Assembly: GCA_030620095.1 (NCBI GenBank)
Contig: JAUTXW010002080.1
Coordinates: forward strand, 310,001 to 374,000
Direction: 5' to 3'
Origin: Kuschelorhynchus macadamiae
Lineage: Eukaryota > Arthropoda > Insecta > Coleoptera > Curculionidae
DNA: 64,000 bases
A model generated the notes under the pieces. That model had not been told where the DNA came from. It did not search any database and saw nothing but the letters and a program-made list of their open reading frames with translations. Each line of letters begins with the position of its first letter. Position 1 is the first letter of the stretch. Of this stretch, positions 39,561 to 52,748 are shown one piece after another. The translations under genes were made by a program, and so were the position numbers.

Positions 39561-42005
39561 GGAATAGAACCACCTTTTTATTGAGGAAAATAATAAAGGA
39601 TATAATTAATTTTTTGCATACTATGTAAATAATATTATCACAAATAAATAATAATAATATTAATAAATTAAAAACTTAAATTAGTTTATAGAATCTGTTG
39701 TTATTGCCAGATAATTATCTGCATATGTAGAATATTTATTGTAAATAGTGGAGTACCAGGGAAGTTGTGGGTAAAGGTGAATTTGCCATTTAGCAATGCT
39801 TTCGAGCCTCCATTCACTGTAGATCTAATTTTCCTAATTATATATTGGTAATTAACCCCATGTGTACCTTGTAAAACATTGACATTAATGTCTAATAATT
39901 TATGACTAAAAGGTTTTTAGAGTCGCTGGGATTGGCCCTGTCTGTCTGAAGTCAAATCACTGTACAGTACAAAGCGCAGTATGCTCTGATCTGCCCTGGG
40001 TTTTGTTTATGTATATTTCTATAATAACCAGACAAATGCCAGTGCGATGCAAAGCAAAATACGCCGCGGCAGGCGAGGCAAGTTCATAAGTCTAGCGTTT
40101 ATTCAATATATTTATGAGAGGATGTTTGTCATAAACGTCGTGTAAAAATAGCAAAGCCATTTTACAAAAAAAAGATTCCGGAATGTATCGAACAGCTCAT
40201 GTGCAAGAATCGAAAAAACATTTACACACCTAATAAATTAGATCTTTTATATATTATTTTGGATGCAAAGAAGAATTTAAGGAAAATGGCTACTCGCCAA
40301 AATTCTAAAAGAAGCCTGCTATTCACTGAATACCAATTGAAAAATTCGTAAATTTTTTAGGTATATTCTGTTTTGTTTTTCATTTATACCCTGAAAACTG
40401 TAAGGTGGAAATAACTGCTGTAGTATGTTTATTATCGAGTATTCAGTTGGAAAGCAATTAATTTTGTATTCATGAATTTCGAAAAATCGTTTCTCCTTAC
40501 TGACCTTGCAGATTATAAAGAAAATAAATTTTGGTGACGGAATGTTTGTATATTTCTCCGAATTACTTAATTTAAAACTAGTCTTTCCATATCTTCACAA
40601 TTGCCGGTAGCGTCATTTATAAAAAATAATAATAGCTAACTATTATAAATAAATCTCCTCCAAGATATAATTTCTTATGAATAGTATTTCTTTTCAAATC
40701 CTAATTTATATCAGTTGCCTATGTTTGTGGATAAAAATATGATCTGCGCCTGCGCACATTGGAAACTTCCGGTATTTTACAGATTCTTCACTTTTCGGTC
40801 GCAACTATTTTTAGTCGTATGGTTCATTCTTTGAATTGTGGTGTTTAGGTTTGGTTAATAACAATTCAAAGGACGTGACGGCTGATTAAAATCGATTAAA
40901 AACGAGAACAAACACAATTCTTATCAAGTTGCTTCGCCTGCCTCAGCGAAGTTTGCTCACTATCACACTACCATTCGTCAAACGAACAAAGCTGAGAGCC
41001 CTTCAGAATATACCGCAGTCTGTACTGAACAGAAAGTCTATACGTTTTCACAAATCGCTAGCAGCGCAGTGATAGGGATTAAACTACAGATTGTTGACCA
41101 TGTACATTTTGTATAAATATCAACTTATTGTTAATGGCCGCAATTCGCAGTGAATTTTAATAAGGCACGATTCGAACTACACCCAAATATCAACCCAACA
41201 CTAATGACATTAGCCTACATTTTCGATTCGTGTTATTTATTTAATAGAATAATACATCTGCTGCTATCCGAATCGTAATAGCAATAATCGCTAATTTGAA
41301 CTATCGATCTATATAAATGGAAATTGCAACAAAACGAAACAACAAAATGGCACAGCGGGATAAATATACCTTATTTGTTTATGTTGCGTATTTGTGATGG
41401 GAGTTTATCGAGCCTATAAAGTGGAATTTGGTCAATTCGACATCAAAGCAGTCATTATACAGCCTTTATCAGTACGACGCGTTTTTAAATGCGCATATAA
41501 CTACCCTTATTGTCTCGCTTGTTATTGATCGCTTAGTGGTTTTTTTCCCAATCATTTTATTATTTAGAATAAGCGCTAATAATTTTGAATATTTTTTGAT
41601 CTATTCGATACGTAGACTTTGTACTTTTCAACATATTAACAACATCTTACAGCTTTAGTTGTCCCTATGCATCTGATTCTGTTACGTGGGCTATTTTGAG
41701 TTACGTGTTGACGATAACTCTAAAAGAGGAGCTTAAAATTATTGGAAAATAACAGGTATAATGAATATTTAAAAGAAAAAATTAAACCAAAACATCATTT
41801 GGTTCAGGGACATCGTGTCTGTCTTACGAGCAACCGATTAGTCGTTCTAACCCTAACGAGGTAAAAAAATTTTTTGATTAAATATGGCAACTTTCGATTT
41901 AAAGAAATATGAAATATTAAATATTTATTGAAAGTAAGACTTAGAGTCTCATTAAAAAAAAGGCAAGTTATATCTACATTTTTGAAAATTGAAAATATGT
42001 ATTTA
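39561..42005. other. Non-coding sequence with one GC-richer island
   Basis: 40740-41080 is richer in GC than its surroundings and contains CTGCGCCTGCGCAC, close to an NRF-1-type palindrome. It could be a promoter or an untranslated first exon; no open frame supports a protein. Confidence 0.35.
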
Positions 42006-43762
42006 CAGCGTGTCCTGAAAAATTCTTAACAAATGAAAAACTTTTTTATTTTTCATTTTATGAAAAATGTTACTGTTCATAGAAAATTCTGTTTCCTCCG
42101 AAAATATTATTGGCATTATAAAACTTAAAAAATAGTGTACAGGGTTGCCAAAAACTTAGAAATCTAAAATTGGCTGAAGAGAAAACTACCGATAAGTTTA
42201 GTTTTAGAGCAAAATGCCATAAGAGAATTATTCTAAGTATTCCGAGGTGCGATAAAATTCTAAATTTCATAAAGTAATTCATATCTGAATGCAATGTACG
42301 GTGTATACAAAAAGTTTTATTTAACAATATCGTATAAAAAATCAACTAACAATGAACAGTGAACAAATTATGCTTCTACGTGAGTCCCATCCCGTTCCAT
42401 ACAAATTATGGTTCTTCTACTGAACTCCGCTATTGCCGCTCTTACCATAGCTGGCGTAATTTTTTGTACAAACTGCCTGATGACTGTTTCTCAGTGATCG
42501 AAATTTTGAAACGGCCTGTTTAGATAAAACTTTTCGTTTAACAGTCCCCAAAGGGACAGGTCCAACAGGGTTAAGTCCGGAGACCTGGCCACGGGATTGC
42601 AGAATACCTTCCTATCCAGCGATTTGAAAAAATCCTTTGTATAAAATTGGAAACTCTCTGTGTACTATGACATGGTGCTCCGTCGTGTTGGTACCAAAGT
42701 GAACTCCTGATATTTAATGGCAATTCTTTTACAAATTCAAACAATTGAGTATTTAAAAAATTCCAAGTAAGTTTGGCTTGTCAAATTGTCACGAAAAAAT
42801 GCGGCCCTACTATTTGGTTATCCAAAATGCCGCACCACAGTTTTGTTTTAAATGAGTATTGATTGCAACACAAAATTAGGATTTTTCGTCACACCACCAG
42901 CGGCAGTTCTATGAGTATACGACTCCGTTTTACGTAATGTTGCCTCATCGGTAAATAATATTTTTATGGCGAAGAAAGAATCATCTACAGCTTCTCCTTG
43001 GAATCATCCACTGAACAGGAAACGAACTTCAACATCTCTAGGTAAAAGTGTATGGATATATCTAGGTTTGTAAGGATAGAATTTATTTGCTCGTTAAATC
43101 GTACTGACTGTTGACTTTGTTACGTTACCCGGAAGTGATTTTAATATTTTCCTCGCCGAGACTTTAGGATTTTCAAGAACAGATTGCAAAGCATTGTATT
43201 TGATTTTCTTCGGTAGTATTATCAACAAACCCAGTGGATTTATACTTGGTCATGACACACGCAATAGTAACATAGCTTATTTGTTTATCTGGATGTCTAT
43301 TATTTATAATGATCTCCAAGAACTAACACAATTTCAATTTTTCCGTGTTTTGTAAAACATAGCAGTAAAAGATTCAATGTAGAAATACTTCAATGATTTA
43401 CTGTCAGTATAATGCAAGATTACGTTTCCGTAACAAAAACAGGTTCATTTTTTTTTCAGCCTATTCTGTTAGGAGAAAATATTACATTTTCTGCTACTAG
43501 AAAAGTACTTCCGAATTACTTTATGAAATTTAGTGTTTTATCACACTTCGGAATACTCTTATGGCATTTTGCTCTAAAACTTATGGGTAGTTTTCTCTCC
43601 AGACAATTTTAGATTTTGGCAACCCTGTAAAATATTTTTTTTAAGTTTTATAATTCCAATAATATTTTCGGTGAAGCAGAACCTTTTATGAAGAGTGACA
43701 TCTTTCATAAAATGAAAAATATAAAAGCTTTCCATTTGTTAAGAACTTTTAGGGACACGCTG
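42006..43762 (-). mobile_element. Tc1/mariner-type DNA transposon with 250-275 bp inverted repeats
   Basis: The ends CAGCGTGTCC (42006) and GGACACGCTG (ending 43762) are flanked by TA on both sides (42004-42005 and 43763-43764), the target duplication of Tc1/mariner elements. The inverted repeats are long: 42006-42278 matches the reverse complement of 43513-43762 with scattered indels and holds shared blocks such as GAAAATATTATTGG, ACAGGGTTGCCAAAA and TTTAGAGCAAAATGCCATAA. The interior carries a decayed transposase on the minus strand. Confidence 0.85.
42368..43345 (-). pseudogene. DUF4817/Tc1-mariner-superfamily transposase, decayed
   Basis: Read on the minus strand in several frames. The N-terminus has a helix-turn-helix region with NNRHPDKQISYVTI and a TKYKSTGFVDN segment. 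It is followed by ILFTDEATLRK (first catalytic aspartate), AAFFRDNLTSQTYL, then VARSPDLTLLD...LWGLLNEKFYLNRPFQNFDH, a stop, and VQKITPAMVRAAIAEF...CMERDG, ending at TAA 42368-42370. This order (HTH, FTDEA, DGAP region, ARSPDLTPLD-LWG, C-terminal ERDGG) is that of insect transposases often annotated as DUF4817 proteins. There are several stops and frameshifts, so it is not functional. The same family occurs at 52746-53223. Confidence 0.8.
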
Positions 43763-44049
43763 TATATAATTGTATATAAAACTTGGCAATTAGCAATTCA
43801 ATTTGTCTTTTGGATCATTTTCATATCTTGAAAGATAAGAAAGGAAGTTGTAGCAGATTAAAATATGGACATGTTAAAATGACCATGCTACGATATGTTT
43901 TTTTCGGCTTACATTGACTTTACCTAAGAACGTTTCGATTAGCACTGTCTCCTCGTCAAAAGTGAAAACTTAAAATTATAAAACAATATGAAAATTACGT
44001 TTTTGATAGATTGGGTTTATACATACTCCCCGGGTGCATTTATTCTGGT

Positions 44050-44291
44050 AACGTCCCTAAATTATTTAGAGCTCTCGTATGTAAAGACCTCCAATTGCAC
44101 GGTTTAACTACAGAAACCTATGACTATTTATTCTGCTTAAAATATTATTCCAAAAAGATTATGATTGTGGTACCCACTATTAATAGTAAAAAACAGACTG
44201 GGTACCACAATCATAATCTTTTTGGAATAATATTTTAACTCTGCAATTGGAGGTCTTTACATACGAGAGCTCTAAATAATTTAGGGACGTT
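44050..44291. repeat. Foldback element with perfect arms
   Basis: The outer arms 44050-44099 and 44242-44291 are exact 50-bp reverse complements. The inner arms 44139-44176 and 44199-44236 are exact 38-bp complements around a 22-base loop. The left side carries 39 extra bases (44100-44138) between outer and inner arm, where the right side has only five. Perfect pairing implies a very recent event. The right edge abuts the (AT)n tract. Confidence 0.9.
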
Positions 44292-44292
44292 C

Positions 44293-44294
<2 letters not shown>

Positions 44295-44379
<85 letters not shown>
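44295..44379. repeat. (AT)n microsatellite, 85 bp
   Basis: Uninterrupted AT repeat starting 4 bp after the foldback element. Confidence 0.95.
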
Positions 44380-44382
<3 letters not shown>

Positions 44383-45829
44383 TACATCTATAATGGAAGA
44401 CGAATTTTTTTGGGACGACCTCTAAAACACATTGAAATTTGGCCAACTTAATGTTTCTGGTTTCATCAGCATAGGCAACTTTACAACTAGCGCCAAATAT
44501 TATTAATACAACGAAACCACACCAGTACAAAAAACATTTGAGGTGACAACATCGAAATCTTCGCCGGACTTGCTATTACCACGGAGGAACATAAACATAA
44601 TAGATTAATTAAATCTAAATAATAAAAAAAAATTAACGCCTCAAGAACTATTATATAGATAATATAGATAATAAAATAGAAAAAGGATTTTTTTAGGACG
44701 ACCGCTAAGTCCATCAACTAGTTGACTGCACTAATGAAGACCTTGAAAATTTATAAAAATATTATTTTAAATATATATAATATTTTTTTTCTAGTCCATG
44801 TACACATTTCGAGTTTTCAAAATGACACCTAGTTTGGTTATATATATATCTTCAGCACGATATATTCACATCATCTTTTGGCCAGATAATTCTTAACCAG
44901 GAGGAAAGACTTAAATGATTTTCAAATTTTCAAATTTACAATCACAATATATATTTTTTAGTACATTTTTTATTTTATTTTATTATAATTATTTGGTAAT
45001 ACAAATGCTATAAAATGTAATTTAGTTTTTTTTTTAGAATTTCCCAATTTTTTCAAAATTTTTTTATTATGGTTTTCATAAGCAGCAAAAGATTATGTTT
45101 AATTTCAAACTCCAATTTCAAAAATTTAAAACTTCGTTTAAAATTAAATTTTTCTTATCTTGAATAATTATGAATTTAAAAAAAAACATTTTTCTCTTTC
45201 CATTACATTTATATGTAAGACGAATTTTTGCACTAAAAAACTTGTTATTCTTGATATCTCCTGGCACTAATCAAAGATCATTTTGATGTTATTTATTTAT
45301 TATAACCTTTAATGTAAAATAAATAATTATCGCTAAGTTTTTGAAATTAAATAAACACTAGGACTGTTTGGTAATTGAACATAGAAAATGCATTTGAACA
45401 TTAAACACAGCAATTTTCATTCTTTATCAAATAACAGCAACCAAATGAATGTTAATGTTGGTTTTACGCCTTTTGATGAATTTTACAAAACATAATAGTT
45501 ACATTATTTCAATAAGAATAACTGGTTATTGAAAATTTATAAAAATATTATTTTAAATATATATAATATTTCTAACGATGAGTTTTCTACTAAAATATAT
45601 GACGTATCACATCACCCAGAACTTCCCTCACTACGTATTATATACTATAATTATTTGGTAATACAAATGCTATAAAATGTAATTTATTTTTTTTTTTAGT
45701 TTTTAATTTTTTTATTATGGTTTTCATTATTATTACTATTTATTTTTCTTTATTTTTATAGTCCATAAAAAATAAAGTATGTCCTCTGTTATTTATTTAT
45801 TCCTTTATGAAAAGAAGTTTTTATTTCAG
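44380..45829. other. AT-rich non-coding sequence with duplicated segments
   Basis: Two segments repeat here. TTTATAAAAATATTATTTTAAATATATATAATATTT occurs near 44749 and 45533, and ATTATTTGGTAATACAAATGCTATAAAATGTAATTTA near 44987 and 45648; in each case the blocks are shared over at least 20 bases. This indicates a local duplication of roughly 700 bp spacing. No gene recognised. Confidence 0.45.
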
Positions 45830-46250
45830 GAAATGGAATTTTACCGAGTTTTTAAACATTTTATTAAGCTGCTATTATGTTCCGCCCTAATGGATTTACA
45901 CAAAACATTTACCAGTTTACCGCGATATCACACTTTATTTTTGTGCAAATTTCAAAGTACATCCGATAAATATTTTATTAATGATTTTTTTACATTTTGA
46001 GAGGCCGCCATTTTGTTTCGCCACATTGGATTTTTATCAAAATATTACCATAACCTTCGATTTTTAACCAAGATTGAAGACAATCCGATAACTACTTTTT
46101 GGGCCATGCCGCTTACAGACAGAACGATAGACAGACTGACGAAAATGGGAGAAAAAGTTATTCGGGATCCAGGGTCCCTAAAAGTCCTGCAAAAATTTCA
46201 AAGGGTAATTTTTTCAGGATACAAAATACTTCCCTCTTATGATGGAAATA
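45830..46250 (-). repeat. Family A repeat, copy 6
   Basis: Family A in reverse orientation: TATGTTCCGCC, CATTTTGTTTCGCCACATTG, then CAGACAGAACGATAGACAGA, GGGATCCAGGGTCCCT, and the end block ATACTTCCCTCTTATGATGG. The 120-codon open frame over it is repeat sequence with no domain. Confidence 0.6.
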
Positions 46251-46740
46251 AAAACATACGCTATGATAGGTTGGTAAATTTCCTAAACATGTCTGCTCAT
46301 TTTTCAAATATTTTACTAATTTTAAGTAAAAAAAGTTGGTGGTTCAACCCGCAATTAGCAAGAACCAACCGTTGAAACTTGAATGTCCAGCATAAACACA
46401 CTTTTTGGATCAATTCGAAAATGATGGTTGTTTTGAGTATTAAAATAGTAGATTTATTTAAAAAGAGCTTTAGAAATATCATCACTGCATTGCCGAATTT
46501 GTGCGAAATGTTTCTATAGCATGATAATTTAACAGCATATACACAAGGTGAATCACGATGATGGGCCCTTTGTCATATGAGGAAAAGTACACGGAATCAA
46601 AAACTGTAATTGGTTCGGTTACACCGACTTATGCTTTCAATTGCGTATAAAATTTAATGAAATTAAATATTTTGGTTTGCATAACTTTTTTTATTTTCTA
46701 TATGTAGCAAGCGTACTAATAGTTTAGAAAACCGCTTGTG

Positions 46741-46741
<1 letters not shown>

Positions 46742-46802
<61 letters not shown>
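46742..46802. repeat. (AT)n microsatellite, 61 bp
   Basis: Uninterrupted AT dinucleotide repeat. Confidence 0.95.
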
Positions 46803-46805
<3 letters not shown>

Positions 46806-47385
46806 CGTTTAGTTTTTCATAGAAACTGAAATTTAGATATTAGTTTCCTGCTTTTTAAAGGACTTTTGAAAAATACCTAAAAAACGCATTATTTCTAGAT
46901 TTCTGTAAGCAACTTGTCAAATCCGAAAACTCGGTTAAATATTCTAATCGGCAATTAAGTTTTGTGCAATCCAGGATTAATGTTATACAACATTAGTCTT
47001 ACATTTCCAAAATCCAACAAAAAAATAATATGTAGGACGTTTCAGTTGGAAAAAAATCAGTTATTAACTTATTTCCCTTTATATTGTACCATAATTGGAT
47101 TAATTTTTTGAACACCCTGATATAGATTAATTTTCAAAAGTAACTAATAATAGGTAACTGTTTTTATGATTCAAAATTCAAATTCAAAAATATTTATTTG
47201 GTCAATACACATATGTGTTTACCTTCGTCAATATAGTTGTACTCTAATTTCCACTTATTTATTATTAACATATTATAAGTATTTAAAACTTTTTATAAAA
47301 AATTAACAGTGCATGTACATTTAAAACACTCAGAAGACAATACAGGTTATATTATTAGCAATTATCACAAATCTTAATTCATATT

Positions 47386-47628
<243 letters not shown>

Positions 47629-47838
47629 AATTCAACTACACAGATAGTGAGCCGTGAGTTCAACCAGCGCTACCCAGACTTATTTTATGTTATATTGTGG
47701 AATTCAGAAATTCTTCAATGGAATAGAATGCTTTTTTATAACAATTTCTTTAACTGTATTTTTAAATACATTTAGGCTCAATCTTAACAAAAAAGGTGCT
47801 AAGTGATTAAGAAATACAAGACCATAATAATTTAGGCC

Positions 47839-48998
47839 TTAACGACTCGCTCCTAGTCTAAGGAAGTCAATTCTTAGGGCGCCGCTCCCTCTAGTATTAT
47901 AATTATGTATACCATTTTGTTGAGTATATTTAGATTGATTTTTAAAGGCGAGAATAAGGGTATGATATATGTATAATGACGGAACTATTAATATGTTGTA
48001 TTCAGTATATTTTTGTTTAATGTCCTCTCTGTATTTACATTTAAAAATAATACGCAGAACACGTCTTTGTAATTTGAAGATTTTATTTGTATGAGGGGTA
48101 TGTCCCCAACTAGTTATAGCATATGTTATATGAGACATAATAAGTGAATGGTAGGCAGCTATAAGGTCTTTGGTATCCATAATGTTTAATAAATTTCTAA
48201 TAAATGCATTCTTTGAATTTTTTTTTGATAGTTGTAACCAGTTTAATCCGCTGTCTATTGTGACACCCAAAAACTGTGTGCATCCAGCATCTACATCGTC
48301 AGGGAGTTTTCTTTTAGTAAATATGATATTAATTGTCTTTTGTGGATTAAGACATAAGCCATTTGATGAAAACCAGTTTTCAGCATTCAACTGTGTTTCC
48401 TTCACTTCGAAATCTTTATTTGTTTTTATTAGAGTGGTGTCATCTGCAAAGAGCACCAGTCCAGCCCCAGGGACGGCCCTCTCTAAGTCATTTATATAAA
48501 TGAGAAAGAGGACCGGCCCTAGTACCGAGCCCTGGGACACCTCACAGGATACTGTTTCTAAGCTTGATTTTTGTTATTAATTTCAACATATTGTTTGCGG
48601 TTTTCTAGATAACTCTGCAAAATCTGAGTGCTTTGATCATTAAAATTGTAGTATTGTAATTTCATAATCAGAGTAGTGAAGGGAACACATTCGAATGCTT
48701 TTGTTAAGTCACAGAAGAGGGCACTCATGATCTCTCCCTGTTCATAAGCATTAGTTACATAGTCATTAAAACTGTTTACTGCGTCAGATGTAGATAGATT
48801 GGATTGAAAACCATATTGACTTTTATAAAAAATATTATTCCTTTCAAAATTAGTGACAATATCATTTTTTAAAGCGGTTTCAAAAATTTTTGAAAAAATA
48901 GGTAAAATAGAAATGGGCCTGTAGTTATTCAAATCCTCCGCGTCACCCTTTTTAAAAACAGGTACCACTCTTGCAATTTTAAAAACTAAGTTAGACAT
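47839..48998 (-). pseudogene. Non-LTR reverse transcriptase, two frames
   Basis: It is split into two open frames joined near 48540-48560. The upstream frame has VVPVFKKGDAEDLNNYRPIS (finger region) and ALFCDLTKAFECV, in which the first catalytic aspartate sits in the CDLTKAF motif. The downstream frame has SQGSVLGPVLFLIYINDL and then the catalytic FADDT, the thumb, and a C-terminal tail with WGHTPHTNKIFKLQRR and NTRGSGALR. QGSVLGP-LFLIYINDL with FADDT is typical of the jockey/CR1 group and unlike RTE or R2. It reverse-transcribes element RNA primed at the target. One frameshift separates the halves, so this copy is dead although otherwise well preserved. Confidence 0.88.
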
Positions 48999-48999
48999 T

Positions 49000-49620
49000 C
49001 ATGGATCAAGTTTGTTATCGGGACAAGCAAAACGTTAACACTGAAATCATAAACATCTTTTTGTTTTATTTTTTATTTTGTCATAATTATTTCTCTCACT
49101 TCATTGTAATGTAGGTGTCTGAACGAAAATATTGGAAACTGACAAGAAAAGTCCAAGAAATCCTCAAAACTACAAGCTATTTTTGGCAATCCCTCTAAAA
49201 ACCTAGCATGTACATTTATAAATATATATTTATATAAAAATTTATTGATCTCATTTTCCTCAATTTTTGTTTCATTTTTTGATTATTGAATTTAGGGTGA
49301 CTATTTATAACTTCACAGTAGGCCCTGCAGGTATTGTCAGACCTTTGTATATATTCACTATATTTTTGTCTACGAGTTAAATTAATAGCATTCCTATATT
49401 TATTTTTATACCATCTAATATAACCATTTAATTCATGGAAAAAAACATGTTGCGGAAATTATATAGCATTTGAAGGTTATTTCGCATAAGTTTCAGTTCT
49501 TTATTGAACCTCTTAATTCTAGCTGGATCGAGATTGCTATGCTGAGGACCATCTGTGACTATCCTAGTTTTAAGAGGAAAAAATGTATTCATGCCATCAG
49601 TTATTTTTGACAAAAAACTC
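49000..49620 (-). pseudogene. Linker between endonuclease and RT of the non-LTR element
   Basis: It contains FFPLKTRIVTDGPQHSNLD and KRFNKELKLMRNNLQML, followed in another frame by a lysine/asparagine-rich RWYKNKYRNAINLTRRQKY segment and a CEVINSHPKF segment. Such basic helical linkers (FPLK...W...L...LRN.L, then W..IN) precede the RT in jockey/CR1-type ORF2. Several frame breaks are present. Confidence 0.6.
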
Positions 49621-52343
49621 TCAGCACGCCTTTCGTAATTATAAAAGTGTAACTTACCAATTTCAGTTATTGACCTATAGTTAATGGTATGGTATTTTTT
49701 AGGTCTGCTTATAGCCTTTATGTCAATCGTTACAACCTTATGGTAGACTTAGGTAGACTTATGGTAGACCTTATGTATAGACGGCCATCAGCATATTTTG
49801 GATATGTATTTTGAGTTTTCGATTTTACATTTTAAAATTGACGTAACGGGCCTTTTTTTGAAAATTATTTTTATTTCTAAAACAATTTATTTTAAGTGTA
49901 TACTAAAAAATGCTTACAGTTTGAATTCAAAAATACAACACAAAATAGGGGTTTCTATTTCAAATAACAAACTTGATAGGCACTTCCGATGTGATCTAAA
50001 GTTGCCATTATTTTAGAGACAAAGAATATACCGAGGAACCCCCGATGCCAATTATCAGATTTCAATTGCAAGTACTTATCCGCATACGGCTAAAGGTCAG
50101 TCATCTTGACATACCCTGTAAACTGCAATGGAGACTTACTTTTAAAGCATACCTAGAATTTGTCCATTGGTGATGCACACTGATGCTCCACATCTAGCAC
50201 TATGCAGCTTGTTATGCTTTCGCACATGTTTAGAAATTATGCGTACATAAGTACATTCTATGCGTCAATGGTATGTTTATTGGTCAATAAATTGCAGTAA
50301 TTCAAAGGAGCTACTCTATAGTCATTTTTAGGAATGGTTCAAAGGAATAAATATATTTTCGATGAGTTTACTGAATAAAAATGAAATACTTGCGATAAGT
50401 AACGGTTATTCTTTTATAGTCTCTGGACCTGAAGACATTACATTCAAAAAATTGATAATATTAAATAAATAATGAAAGACATACGCTTGGTGGGTACCTA
50501 GCAAAAAGTATCGGTGTCAGCATTGCCCACAAAATGCATATTAACTACAAGTTATAGTTTATGTTATTTATTCACACCTACATACTGCGTAGGATGACGA
50601 TAAAGCCATTGCGTATCAATCATTTGATACAGAAACAATGAAAGTAAATAAAAATTTTTTTAATCCTAGTCGTTACATATTGTGATATACTTAGTTTGTC
50701 AAAAACTTGAGGTTTTTGGTTGATGTTTATTTATTACGTAAATGTTTAAATAACTGTATAGAAAGTGAACTGTTTAACAATGAAATATACTGTGATAAAG
50801 GAACAATTAATCAATATTATTAAAAAATATATAACTTTAATAATCACTAACCTAAAATAAATAATCAAGGTATTCACACTTTAGATAAACTTTTGTGTTC
50901 AGAATTTTTATATAACCAATATCATGGCAACAACGTTACGTACTGAAGATTAGGAATATTTAGTATTTCCATTTTACGTGTTACACGTAAACACACTTTA
51001 TATCAAATTACACAAAAAGCACTTCTTAACAAACTAATTATTATATGTGCTGTGTGCTTCACCAGATTTTAACCCTCCCCCCCCTGTTTATCCGGTTTGT
51101 GTTGAAAATTAAAAAAAAACAATACAAAAACTACTCGCCAAGTTATAACCTTTCGATGTCAAGTATGTTAGAAAATTATGCTTTAAATTTCATTTGTACT
51201 ATATTTTGTTTTAAAACACAATATTACATATTTGTATAATATATATTTTTAAACAAAATACTATAATTTTGTAACTTTCTTCATAAAATCCTAAGCATAG
51301 ATACCTAATATATCTGATATCTTAAATTATTAGTTTTATAGCAACGAACAAAAATGTCTGGCAGCTTTCGAGAAGTAAGGAAAAGAAAGTGCATTTGATT
51401 TTACCGGATATCTGTTTACAAAATTACATCGAATAGGCAGAATTCAAAATTGCATAAATGTATAAGTACATGAGTGTTCCCTATAAAAATATATATTTGG
51501 GTTATAACTTTTATTTAAAACACCCTGTAAACTCCAAAACAAATTTGTATAAAAATTACAGTTAATGTGAGTTAGTTTCGTTTTTAATTTTATATATTGA
51601 TATATTTAACACAAACCCAGATAAATATAATGAGACCACCAGTATCTCCCGCCTTAAAGAGAGAACTGTAAAAGGGAGGGTTATCCCAGATTATACTAAA
51701 AATTAAACATCTAACAGTCAATAAAAACTTGCAGAAATTTGAAAAAATCGAAACTATTGTTATTTATTTATAGCGTGATAATTCTCTGGTAACATATATA
51801 TCCACTTTATATGAGCAAAGATAAGACTAAACTAAATAAATCCCAAAATGTATCAATAGAAAAATTATTTTAATTAACCCGTAGATATCACGTAGTTAAA
51901 CGATGCAAACGGATAATTTTAGAATTCCATCCCCTCTGACTTACACTTTCCATAATAAAATATAAAAATATGTGAATTCTGCACAACATGTTAAGAATTT
52001 AATAAAACTTATATGCATAGCGACAAACCGAAGTAGAACACTCCAAAAAGCTTTTTCTGTCTCATAGTACCATTATCACAAGTATAAAATATTTTTGTTT
52101 GTAATTACACTATTTATTTATTATACTAGGAGTGAAGTTCCATGAAGTAACGGCTAATTCGATAAATTCTTCATTCTACCATTTTAAAAGAAGTGGTTTT
52201 CTTACTAACCCAGGAAACAATTAAACTGATAAACTGATGCTGTTAAAACAGCTGAAAAATGAATGTGTGCAAGTTTTTATAGACTCAGCATTAAAGAACA
52301 AACCCTTAAATAACCTATCATAATAAAAACAAATTAACAAACT
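49621..52343. other. AT-rich non-coding sequence
   Basis: No gene recognised. It may include 3' UTR of the minus-strand exon at 52344-52529. Isolated CCCTGTAAACT-type transposon ends occur near 50114 and 51525 without visible partners. Confidence 0.4.
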
Positions 52344-52529
52344 TTATTTCCTAGGGTACATCATTGATGGATATCCAGGTTTCCCTCGAAATTTATCCAT
52401 GTAAGTGGGCGTGGACGCAGCAGGATGGTTTTTCATGGTTGGTGGCCTGTGAACGGGAGCTAAATATGCTTTGGGTACTGTCTGAGCTGGAGACGGGTCG
52501 TGGACTGAAGATCCTGTAGACCCTTGAAC
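52344..52529 (-). CDS. Probable terminal coding exon, unrecognised protein
   Basis: On the minus strand a good acceptor (TTCATTTCCATAG) is followed by 61 open codons and a TAA at 52344-52346, with AATAAA overlapping the stop. The peptide begins VQGSTGSSVHDPSPAQTVPK and ends GKPGYPSMMYPRK. It is rich in Pro, Ser and Tyr, with no known domain, and looks like a disordered C-terminal tail. GC content is well above the flanks, and codon use is not TE-like. Upstream exons must lie above 52529; none was recognised in the window. This looks like the 3' end of a gene transcribed opposite to CELF. Function unknown. The call rests on acceptor, open frame, composition and polyA signal together. Confidence 0.55.
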   Translation of the reverse strand, partial: VQGSTGSSVHDPSPAQTVPKAYLAPVHRPPTMKNHPAASTPTYMDKFRGKPGYPSMMYPRK

Positions 52530-52653
52530 CTATGGAAATGAAGCAAACTATTAAAGATCGTATTAAAAAGAGAAAATATGCATATCTTTAAAACATTTGT
52601 AATGCAGAATTAAATCAAGTGATACATTACTATGTGTTTTATTTGTAGTTTAG

Positions 52654-52655
<2 letters not shown>

Positions 52656-52745
<90 letters not shown>
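52656..52745. repeat. (AT)n microsatellite, 90 bp
   Basis: An uninterrupted AT repeat that directly truncates the transposase fragment beginning at 52746. Confidence 0.95.

Positions 52746-52748
<3 letters not shown>

Noticed and set aside
46013..46375. 120-codon open frame
   Set aside because: Most of it is family A in reverse orientation, including the CAGACAG and GGGTCCCT blocks.
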